Positions 14,873 through 20,775 of a stretch of 20,775 bases of DNA are shown here, in pieces. Both the position numbers and the translations under genes were made by a program. The DNA is taken from contig PMNG01000129.1 in the NCBI GenBank assembly GCA_003162615.1, forward strand, positions 1 through 20,775. Direction: 5' to 3'. The stretch comes from Methanothrix sp. Lineage in GTDB: Archaea > Halobacteriota > Methanosarcinia > Methanotrichales > Methanotrichaceae. Below the pieces are notes generated by a model. That model was not told the DNA's origin. It did no database searches and was given only the letters and a program-made list of their open reading frames with translations. Position 1 is the first letter of the stretch; every line of letters starts with the position of its first letter.

Positions 14873-15664
14873 ATGAGAATGCATGAGTATCTTAGAATGC
14901 TTCGCATCCGCGACTGGATCAAGTTCTACTTAGCAGCGCCCTTGGCTGGCGCTCTGTTAGCCGGTGCGGTGCCCGCTCAAATTATTCTGGTTTTCATAAT
15001 ATACTTTGCCCTCATAGGCTACGCCTTTACAGTCAACAACTATTTCGATGTTGAAATCGATAGGCAACACACTGGAAAAATGGAAACCAACAAGAATCCT
15101 CTGGCCTCGGGGTCTATTAGCCGCAGAGGCGTTTTGTTGATGATGTTATTTCAGATCGGAATAGCTCTGGTCTCCCTTGAGATGAGCTATCTTGGATTCT
15201 GCCTCATCCTGCTGAACCTCTTGCTGTTCACTGCTTATTCAGGGGGAATACGCCTCAAAGAGAGGTTCATACTGGACATAATAACCCACGGACTCATGTT
15301 CGGAGCAGTTCCATTTCTGACGGGGTTCGCCCTTTTAAAGGGCAACATACCACCTGAGATCCTTCTAGCTTCCTCATTGCCGTTTATCCTAGGAGCCGAG
15401 GCCTTGATAGCTCACCAGGTGGTTGAGTACGAAGAGGATGTACTGTCCACCAGTACTACAGTTACCTTTATCGGGCGGAGAAATGGCCTGCTTCTACTGG
15501 GATTAGCCGCCGCCGTCTCAATCGTTCTGTTGATATTCATAGCAGGCACAAAACCGCTGCCCGTTTGGGCCGTGTCCGCTCTGGGCTGGTACTTGCTAGT
15601 CTATCCCGCCTACTCTTGCAGGAGCTTAATTCGTGATTTCCGTCATATTGCCAGCCCTCAATGA
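14873..15664 (+). CDS. UbiA-family prenyltransferase (membrane)
   Basis: Integral membrane prenyltransferase of the UbiA superfamily, 263 residues, about eight hydrophobic segments. The first aspartate motif is NNYFDVEIDRQHTGK (residues 55-69, with Asp59 and Asp63), followed by NPLASGSISRRG. The second motif, normally NDxxDxxxD-like, reads HQVVEYEED (181-189): only Asp189 is kept, with Gln182 and Glu185 in the other positions. It is therefore not an obvious digeranylgeranylglyceryl phosphate synthase, and acceptor and donor are unknown. Context next to a Tes-type gene and overlapping a GT2 glycosyltransferase (32 bp) suggests a role in lipid or polyprenyl-carrier modification, as inference. 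Confidence 0.85.
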   Translation: MRMHEYLRMLRIRDWIKFYLAAPLAGALLAGAVPAQIILVFIIYFALIGYAFTVNNYFDVEIDRQHTGKMETNKNPLASGSISRRGVLLMMLFQIGIALVSLEMSYLGFCLILLNLLLFTAYSGGIRLKERFILDIITHGLMFGAVPFLTGFALLKGNIPPEILLASSLPFILGAEALIAHQVVEYEEDVLSTSTTVTFIGRRNGLLLLGLAAAVSIVLLIFIAGTKPLPVWAVSALGWYLLVYPAYSCRSLIRDFRHIASPQ

Positions 15665-16430
15665 GGAGTGGGGCATCGAGGCATGCCTGAGATCAATATC
15701 GGAGCAGAGCCCTTCCGAGGACTACGAGGTCGTAGTAGTTGATGGAGGGTCCCAGGACCGCACTGCGTCCATCGCCTGTGAGCTCGCGGACAAGGTGGTC
15801 ATTCAGACGAGTCCGGGCATAGGCGGGGCCAGAAGGGATGGAGCAAAGGCTGCTACCGGGGACAAGCTGGCATTTACGGATGCGGACACGATCGTCTCTG
15901 AGGGCTGGCTTGAGGCCATAAGCTCAAACCTGGATCGATACGATGCGAGCACCGGGCCTGTCGTCTACCAGGACCAGGGAGTGAAATCCGAACTCATTCA
16001 GAGATGGCGTAGTATGTACAGGATATTTTACCTGTCGAACTTCTACTACATCCTGGGATCGAACATGGCTGTGCGTGCCGGAACATACAGGCAGATTGGG
16101 GGCCACAGCGACATCTCCCTTCTGGACGATTACGATCTTTCTCTAAAGCTGTTCAGAGATAAAGCCAGAGTTAGACACGATCCCCATCAAGTTGTGTACA
16201 CCTCATCGAGGAGGGCTGAGAAGCTCCTAGCCTACGCTTTTACGGTAGCCTACGGCCATTATCACTACAGTATATCAGGCGACCACTCAAGACTGCTACG
16301 CTATCCCAAGACGGAGGAGATGAGGCTCCGAGATCTTATACCCGCGAGTCCAACGCAGATCAGGAGTTTGCGCTCGTCCCTGGAGGCTGCTGGTGAGTCC
16401 TTCCAGATCAGAATAAAAAGAATTATTTAG
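15633..16430 (+). CDS. GT2-family glycosyltransferase
   Basis: GT-A fold glycosyltransferase, 265 residues. Motifs are ISVILPALNEEWGIEACLRSI at the N-terminus, VVVDGGSQDRT, the nucleotide-sugar/metal motif FTDADT, an NMAVRAG segment, and DDYDLSLKL in the acceptor region. No membrane segment is evident, so it is probably peripheral. GTG 15633 lies inside the UbiA gene with AGGAG (15620-15624) upstream, so the two are translationally coupled. The acceptor may be a lipid or polyprenyl phosphate made or moved with the UbiA protein, but nothing in the sequence names it. Confidence 0.88.
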   Translation: MISVILPALNEEWGIEACLRSISEQSPSEDYEVVVVDGGSQDRTASIACELADKVVIQTSPGIGGARRDGAKAATGDKLAFTDADTIVSEGWLEAISSNLDRYDASTGPVVYQDQGVKSELIQRWRSMYRIFYLSNFYYILGSNMAVRAGTYRQIGGHSDISLLDDYDLSLKLFRDKARVRHDPHQVVYTSSRRAEKLLAYAFTVAYGHYHYSISGDHSRLLRYPKTEEMRLRDLIPASPTQIRSLRSSLEAAGESFQIRIKRII

Positions 16431-16476
16431 TTATCCGGCTTAAATCTCATCTTCATATTTTGAGTCTCAAACGAAG

Positions 16477-16860
16477 ATGGATCTGGGCAGAAAGACCGCC
16501 AAGTTGGTGGATGAGGTCATGCGCAGGATACCGCTATCGCGAAACATTTACTCCATAATAAAAACATCAGCGACACAATCCTTTCAGAGAACCGCGAGTT
16601 TGGGTAAGTGGTGATGGTGAAGTTCCTGCTGAATGTCTATACAGTTGGGTTCCTGGCATGTCGATCTCCCTCAGAGGAGAGGCAGCGACATCTTCAAGCT
16701 CTTCAATGTATTAAGTACCTACCTCACCTAACCCGACCGCAGCCAATCGTTTTCATGGTTCCAGGGGAGCGAATAGTGCCAGTAGATATGAACGTAGACA
16801 AGGGCGTGGAGTTCATGCTATCGGCAGGTTTCATGGGAAAAGGGGAAACAAAGCTAAAGA
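16477..16860 (+). pseudogene. decayed DUF502-family membrane-protein gene
   Basis: Fragments of a DUF502 protein can be read only by changing frame repeatedly. Frame A (16477-16614): DLGRKTAKLVDEVMRRIPLS then RNIYSIIKTSATQSFQ, ending in a stop. Frame B (from about 16608): FLLNVYTVGFLACRSPSEE. Frame C (16715-16744): VPTSPNPTAA. Frame B again (from 16752): FMVPGERIVPVDMNVDKGVE, then FMLSAGF. These match, in order, the IP-x-x-R-x-IY, TPNPTSG-like and FVP-x-x-x-x-IP-DM-x-V-EDA blocks of DUF502. The two N-terminal membrane segments are missing: the GT2 gene ends just upstream. A frame-B reading continues into tRNA-Ala, confirming it is not an intact gene. Confidence 0.75.
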
Positions 16861-16887
16861 TGAGTTTGGGGGGCATCCTACCGACAC

Positions 16888-16897
16888 GTTTATTTGG
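16888..16897 (+). promoter_or_regulatory. TATA box of tRNA-Ala
   Basis: GTTTATTTGG, centred about 28 nt upstream of the mature tRNA 5' end at 16921, the normal place for an archaeal tRNA promoter. Confidence 0.45.
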
Positions 16898-16920
16898 GGT
16901 ATCTGCTTACTCTCGTTCAA

Positions 16921-16993
16921 GGGCAGGTAGATCAGCTGGAAGATCGCTACCTTGGCATGGTAGAGGCCTCGGGTTCAAATCCCGACCTGTCCA
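16921..16993 (+). tRNA. tRNA-Ala (anticodon GGC)
   Basis: The acceptor stem GGGCAGG pairs with CCTGTCC (16986-16992), including a G3-U70 wobble, the alanine identity pair. Discriminator A16993. The anticodon arm CTACC-TTGGCAT-GGTAG gives GGC, reading GCC. The T loop is GGTTCAAATCC. No intron and no encoded CCA. T-rich runs after it (16994-17052) may end its transcript. Confidence 0.96.
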
Positions 16994-17075
16994 TTTTCAG
17001 GCGTTTTATGGCATCTGAGGTTTTGGTTTCCCCCGAATCTGGGTATTTTTTGCTCGTGACAAAGAAGAGGTCTTC

Positions 17076-17687
17076 ATGGCCCGCGAGGTGATCGATATCT
17101 TAGCGATGGCCTTCACCATCGGCCTGACAGGCGCCCTGGCTCCGGGTCCGACTCTTGTGGCTACAATCAACTCATCCCTAAAGTCTGGTTGGACCGCCGG
17201 ACCCAAGGTTGCATTGGGACATGCCCTTGTGGAGCTGTTCGTATTCCTGCTAATAGTCCTGGGCTTGGCTGCTGCAGCTCAGCAGTATTCGCGTTTCACC
17301 GCTGTACTGGGGGGCCTCGCCCTCATCGCCTTCGGCCTCCTGACGGTGAAGGGGAGCAAAAAAGCCTCTCTGACCGCTCCAGCCTCGAACACAGCCCAAA
17401 ACCCCTATCTGGCCGGAGTCCTTACTAGTGCTGCAAATCCCTACTTCTGGATATGGTGGCTCTCCATAGGTAGCGCTATGGTGATAAACGGACTGAAAGG
17501 TGGCCTCGTTCTGGCCAGTCTGTTCATGATTGGGCACTGGGGAGCTGACTTCGGCTGGTACACTCTTGTCTCGGCCAGCCTGGATAAGGGCAGAAAGGTC
17601 CTCTCCGAGGTCAATTACCAGAGGATTCTAGCCTTATGTGGCTGTTTCCTAATCGTCTTCGGGCTGTACTACCTGACCAAAACCTGA
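17076..17687 (+). CDS. LysE/RhtB-family exporter
   Basis: Membrane exporter of the LysE superfamily, 203 residues, five to six hydrophobic segments. The N-terminal signature GLTGALAPGPTLVATINSSL (residues about 16-35), followed by GWTAGPKVALGHALVE, is characteristic. The central SAANPYFWIWW, GHWGADFGWY and C-terminal GCFLIVFGLYYLTK fit the archaeal branch. The substrate (amino acid or other small molecule) cannot be told from sequence. AGAGGT lies about 10 nt before ATG 17076. It is a single gene between tRNA-Ala and a decayed transporter fragment. Confidence 0.88.
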   Translation: MAREVIDILAMAFTIGLTGALAPGPTLVATINSSLKSGWTAGPKVALGHALVELFVFLLIVLGLAAAAQQYSRFTAVLGGLALIAFGLLTVKGSKKASLTAPASNTAQNPYLAGVLTSAANPYFWIWWLSIGSAMVINGLKGGLVLASLFMIGHWGADFGWYTLVSASLDKGRKVLSEVNYQRILALCGCFLIVFGLYYLTKT

Positions 17688-17777
17688 TCAAAACGTAAGC
17701 ATTAGAGGGAAGAGGGAAAGTGTACCGACCCAATGCTTGCTGGGAGGGGAGGTGCAGAAAATGATCTCTTACACTCT

Positions 17778-17930
17778 GTTGCTTCCTTCAAAAATCTGGG
17801 GATGGCCGCAGCAGTCTCTTTTGTTCTCTTCGGGCCCAAGGTGGGAATTCCTGCGGCGGTTTGCATCCTTGCGGAGACCGTATTTTACATACTCTTTGCA
17901 GCTCTGCGTCGTCGCGGTAGCCTTATATAA
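17778..17930 (+). pseudogene. 3' remnant of a bile-acid/sodium-symporter-like transporter
   Basis: The frame ASFKNLGMAAAVSFVLFGPK followed by VGIPAAVCILAETVFYILFA resembles the C-terminal helices of BASS-family (COG0385-like) transporters, where a KN-LA-x-A-LFGP-x-x-x-PAAV stretch is typical. Upstream bases in any frame do not give the remaining seven or more helices, so only the 3' end survives. The open frame extends back to an ATG at 17733 whose first 15 residues look random. The stop overlaps the TATA box of the next gene. Confidence 0.45.
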
Positions 17931-17931
17931 A
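17922..17931 (+). promoter_or_regulatory. TATA box of the SpoIIM-proS unit
   Basis: CTTATATAAA, a strong archaeal box A, about 37 nt before the TTG start at 17963. A transcript start near 17953 would leave only a very short leader containing part of GGGAG. Confidence 0.55.
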
Positions 17932-17962
17932 GGCCAGAGGCAGGATAAATGGGAGATATCAA

Positions 17963-18547
17963 TTGTCGTTTAAGGACGATCTGGCTTATCTGAAGTCGAT
18001 CAGAGTTTTCATAGGCATTACTGTGCTCGTCTTCTTGGCCACTGCAGTGATGGGCTATTTTGCAGCGGCAGCCGATTCTGAGCTGGCCTCAACCTGGATG
18101 CAAGAGCTTGAGATGTTCAAGTGGATATTGAGCCTTCATCCCTTGCTTATCATGCTGGCAATATTCCTCAAGAACTTCCTCGCGTGTGCCATGTCGGTTC
18201 TCCTTGGCCTGGGATTCGGCTTAGTGCCCCTTCTGGTCCTGACCTCCAACGGGTTCATGATCGGTGTGGTCTCCTACAGCATAATCCACAAGCAAGGTCT
18301 CCTTTACTTGTTGGCGGGCATCGTGCCCCACGGAATAATCGAGTTGCCAACAGTCCTGCTAGGCATATCATTGGGCTTCCGTTTGGGGTATCTACTGGCC
18401 CTCACCATTTTGGGAGAGAAGGTCGACCTGGCGGGGGAGACAAGGATTGCAGTTCATTTCCTGGTCAAGTGGTTCCTGCCCCTGCTCTTCCTGGCCGCGG
18501 CCATTGAAACTTTTATCACCCCATTCGCCATGTCGGTGGTTGCATGA
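17963..18547 (+). CDS. SpoIIM-family (stage II sporulation protein M-like) membrane protein
   Basis: Integral membrane protein of the SpoIIM/DUF95 family, 194 residues, five hydrophobic segments. Family features are IFLKNFLACAMSVLLGLGFG (residues 67-86), TSNGFMIGVVSYSI, and GIVPHGIIELPTVLLGISLG. TTG 17963 has GGGAG (17951-17955) upstream. The stop overlaps the proS ATG (ATGA, 18544-18547). The name does not imply sporulation; archaeal members are widespread and their role is unknown. Confidence 0.9.
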   Translation: MSFKDDLAYLKSIRVFIGITVLVFLATAVMGYFAAAADSELASTWMQELEMFKWILSLHPLLIMLAIFLKNFLACAMSVLLGLGFGLVPLLVLTSNGFMIGVVSYSIIHKQGLLYLLAGIVPHGIIELPTVLLGISLGFRLGYLLALTILGEKVDLAGETRIAVHFLVKWFLPLLFLAAAIETFITPFAMSVVA

Positions 18548-19986
18548 CCAATTCAAAGACTGACTCCAAGGCTCCTAACAAGCTTCCAACAAAAGAAGAC
18601 TACAGCGAATGGTATCACGAACTCTTGATTCAGGCAGAGATAGTCGATAACCGATATCCGGTCAAGGGAATGTGCGTCTGGTTCCCCTTCGGCTTCGCCG
18701 TACGCAAGAACGTCTACAGTATCATCCGGGAACTCCTGGACGTAGACCACCAGGAGACTCAGTTTCCTCTCCTGATCCCTGAGAACGAGTTCATGAAGGA
18801 AGCCCAGCACATCAAGGGATTCGAGAACGAAGTGTACTGGGTGACCTCCGGAGGGACGGCCCCCCTCGACGTCAAGTTGGCATTGCGGCCAACCAGCGAG
18901 ACGGCCATCTATCCCATGTTCAAGCTGTGGATAAGGTCTCACGCCGACCTGCCGCTCCGGATCTACCAGATAGTGAACACATTCCGGTACGAGACCAAGC
19001 ACACACGGCCATTGATCCGCTTACGAGAGATCACCTCCTTCAAGGAGGCCCACACTGCACACGCCACCTGGGAGGAGGCGGCCGAGCAGGTGGAGGTAGC
19101 CATCGAGAGATACTCCGAGTTCTACCGACGGCTGGCCATACCCTTTCTGGTTAGCAGAAGGCCTGTCTGGGACAAGTTCCCCGGAGCGGATTACACCACA
19201 GCCATCGATGTGATCATGCCAGACGGAAGGACGCTTCAGGTAGGCACCGCCCACCATCTGGGCTCCACCTTTGCTAAGACCTACGAGATAACCTACGAGG
19301 CCGAGGATGGGGAACAGAAGCTGATCAGCCAGACATGCTACGGTATCTCGGAGCGCTGCATAGCGGCTCTGATCTCCGTTCATGGTGATGACAAGGGCCT
19401 GGTCCTGCCCTGGGGCGTGGCTCCAGTGCAGGTGGTCATCGTGCCCATACTTCTCGGGGACAAGGAGTTGGTGCTGGAGGTCTGCCGGAGTCTGCAGCAG
19501 AAGCTTCGCGAGGCAGGAATCCGGGTCCAACTTGACACCAGCGACGAGCGGCCTGGAGCCAAGTTCTACAAATGGGAGATGAAGGGCGTGCCCATCCGTC
19601 TGGAGGTGGGGCCGAGGGACATCCAGAAGGGCGTTGTGACCATGGCCCGTCGCGACGGACTCAAGAAGGCAGTGCCCACTGAGAGCCTCGTGGAGTTCTT
19701 GTTCGGCGAGGCGGGTGACATTCAGGCTGCGCTCTACAGCAGGGCCGAGCAGTTCAGGGACAGCAGGGTGATGGGTGTATCGAGCATCGAAGAGGCCAAA
19801 GCGCAGACCGAAGGAGGCGTTGCTCTTGTTCCATGGTGTGGCTCGGAGGAGTGCGGCCACCAGCTAGAGGACAAGGTGGATGCCAACATGCTTGGAGAGC
19901 CCCAGTACGTCTCCTTCGCCGAGGCAGCGTGCGTCGTCTGCGGCAAGGTAACCGGCAAGCGCACCTACATGGCCAGACAGTATTGA
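18544..19986 (+). CDS. proS: prolyl-tRNA synthetase, archaeal/eukaryotic type
   Basis: Class II synthetase charging tRNA-Pro, 480 residues, normal for the archaeal type without the bacterial insertion domain. Motif 1 region FPFGFAVRKNVYSIIRELLD, the RPTSETAIYPMF motif (residues 118-129), motif 2 FRYETKHTRPLIRLREITSFKEAHTAH, the anticodon-binding domain from VAPVQVVIVPILLG, and a C-terminal zinc site (Cys432, Cys437, Cys463, Cys466) are visible. It ends in a tyrosine (YMARQY), a hallmark of this type. ATG 18544 overlaps the SpoIIM stop, so the two are co-translated. tRNA-Pro(CGG) in the main operon is one of its substrates. Confidence 0.97.
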   Translation: MTNSKTDSKAPNKLPTKEDYSEWYHELLIQAEIVDNRYPVKGMCVWFPFGFAVRKNVYSIIRELLDVDHQETQFPLLIPENEFMKEAQHIKGFENEVYWVTSGGTAPLDVKLALRPTSETAIYPMFKLWIRSHADLPLRIYQIVNTFRYETKHTRPLIRLREITSFKEAHTAHATWEEAAEQVEVAIERYSEFYRRLAIPFLVSRRPVWDKFPGADYTTAIDVIMPDGRTLQVGTAHHLGSTFAKTYEITYEAEDGEQKLISQTCYGISERCIAALISVHGDDKGLVLPWGVAPVQVVIVPILLGDKELVLEVCRSLQQKLREAGIRVQLDTSDERPGAKFYKWEMKGVPIRLEVGPRDIQKGVVTMARRDGLKKAVPTESLVEFLFGEAGDIQAALYSRAEQFRDSRVMGVSSIEEAKAQTEGGVALVPWCGSEECGHQLEDKVDANMLGEPQYVSFAEAACVVCGKVTGKRTYMARQY

Positions 19987-19987
19987 T

Positions 19988-20775
19988 ATGAAGATCCTCG
20001 TTGCGGAGTACGCCTCTGCTGTGGGGCTGGGTGGCACGTGCGAAGTGGAGGGCAGGGCAATGCTCTCCACATTGGCTGGAAGTTTCGAGCGGGCCGGTCA
20101 CGAGGTTGTCTATCCCACATCCGGTCCTACCATCGGAGCAGGAAAACCTATTCTTCTGAAGCGCCCGGAGGAGTTTGAGGAAGTCCTGCGATCCACAACG
20201 GTGGATGCTGGCCTTCTGATCGCGCCAGACGAAATGCAGCCCAAATTCTTGGAAATCCTGGAGGAGAACACCGTGAACCTGGGCTGCAGCCCTGCAGCGG
20301 CGAATCTATGTGCCGACAAGCTGCTCTGCACCCAGGCGCTTGCGCGCGCGGGCGTTCCTGTGGTCGAGATCGTCAACAGGCCGGAGCCCTGCGAGAAGGG
20401 CTGCCGTCGCTACGTCGTAAAGCCGCGCACGGGCTGTGGCTCTGAGAATGTTCGGATCTCCTCCTTTGTCAAAGCTGGCCCAGACGACATCGTTACCAGA
20501 TATTACGAGGGACTGCACCTCAGCGCCAGCTTCATCGTTGGAGAGAGATTTTTGCCGCTGACTATCAACAGACAGCTCGTCGAGTTTCAGGGAGACAGCA
20601 TTAGCTACAACGGCAGCCAGGTGCCCTACAACACACCTCGTGCTGCGGAGATCTGGGAAGTGGCACAGAAGGCGGCCAGGATACTGGGATTGCGCGGGTA
20701 TGCGGGGATCGATTTTGTTGTCGGCGATCTGGCAAGGGTTGTGGATGTGAACGCAAGGCCCACGACGTCTATAAT
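19988..20775 (+). CDS. mfnD: ATP-grasp ligase, MfnD-like tyramine-glutamate ligase (runs off the window)
   Basis: The frame from ATG 19988 is open to the right edge (262 codons seen, no stop). MKILVAEYASAVGLGGTCEV then EGRAMLSTLAGSFERAGHEV, IAPDEM, NLGCSPAAANLCADKLLCTQ, YVVKPRTGCGSENV (ATP-grasp lysine), HLSASFIVGERFLPLTINRQ, and the metal-binding end GYAGIDFVVGD, VVDVNARPTTSI match the COG1821 ATP-grasp family. MJ0815/MfnD of this family joins tyramine and glutamate in methanofuran synthesis. The start ATG is 2 nt after the proS stop, so it belongs to the same transcript. Another ligase of the family is possible, but a methanogen context supports MfnD. No frameshift is seen. Confidence 0.72.
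   Translation, partial: MKILVAEYASAVGLGGTCEVEGRAMLSTLAGSFERAGHEVVYPTSGPTIGAGKPILLKRPEEFEEVLRSTTVDAGLLIAPDEMQPKFLEILEENTVNLGCSPAAANLCADKLLCTQALARAGVPVVEIVNRPEPCEKGCRRYVVKPRTGCGSENVRISSFVKAGPDDIVTRYYEGLHLSASFIVGERFLPLTINRQLVEFQGDSISYNGSQVPYNTPRAAEIWEVAQKAARILGLRGYAGIDFVVGDLARVVDVNARPTTSI

Noticed and set aside
16608..17018. Apparent 136-residue plus-strand gene
   Set aside because: It runs through the whole tRNA-Ala gene and contains only part of the DUF502 blocks; it is one frame of the pseudogene.
16894..17091. 65-codon plus-strand frame over tRNA-Ala
   Set aside because: It is a translation of the tRNA itself and its flank.
17963..18547. Evidence for sporulation
   Set aside because: SpoIIM-family proteins are widespread in non-sporulating archaea; no other sporulation gene is present.
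19021..19860. Long minus-strand open frame (279 codons) opposite proS
   Set aside because: It is a shadow of the strongly conserved proS frame, has no promoter or ribosome site, and gives no domain.

Overview
The window is a piece of euryarchaeal chromosome, most likely from a methanogen. The evidence is an archaeal ribosomal-protein/RNA-polymerase operon (rpl18e, rpl13, rps9, rpoN, rpoK, rps2), archaeal isoprenoid-lipid genes (mevalonate kinase, isopentenyl phosphate kinase, type II IPP isomerase, geranylgeranyl diphosphate synthase, a tetraether-synthase-type radical SAM protein), archaeal RNase J, archaeal-type prolyl-tRNA synthetase, tRNA genes without an encoded CCA, TATA-box promoters, and at the right edge an ATP-grasp protein resembling MfnD of methanofuran synthesis. 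A Methanothrix-like member of the Methanosarcinales would fit, but that genus call is inference from gene content and moderate GC.

Layout. 1-2100 (minus strand): an AT-rich orphan gene with 45-residue internal repeats, then a TctA/DUF112-type membrane protein whose C-terminus is displaced by a frameshift near 865-871. 2128-11008 (plus strand): a compact run of co-oriented, often overlapping genes, starting from a TATA box and a structured leader that can mask the rpl18e Shine-Dalgarno. Order: rpl18e, rpl13, rps9, rpoN, tRNA-Pro(CGG), rpoK, rps2, Memo/AmrB, mevalonate kinase, isopentenyl phosphate kinase, IPP isomerase 2, RNase J, GGPP synthase, and two small conserved-looking proteins, closed by an oligo-T terminator near 11030. 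11054-11495 has no convincing gene. 11496-13022 is cobyric acid synthase (cobQ). 13023-13302 is a non-coding stretch with inverted repeats before the promoter of the tetraether-synthase-like gene (13303-14796). A UbiA-family prenyltransferase and an overlapping GT2 glycosyltransferase follow. 16477-16860 is a decayed DUF502 gene with several frame changes, then tRNA-Ala(GGC), a LysE-family exporter, a 3' remnant of a bile-acid/sodium-symporter-like gene, a SpoIIM-family membrane protein overlapping proS, and the truncated mfnD-like gene.

How the genes fit together: the main operon couples translation and transcription components to the supply of C20 isoprenoid diphosphate for membrane lipids. 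The second block (13303-16430) probably acts on finished lipids: a Tes-type enzyme joins phytanyl chains, and the UbiA and GT2 proteins are candidates for prenyl and sugar transfer. No mobile element, CRISPR array or intact phage gene is visible. The accessory signal is decay (three broken genes) and unexplained RNA/DNA structure rather than a new multi-gene defence system.
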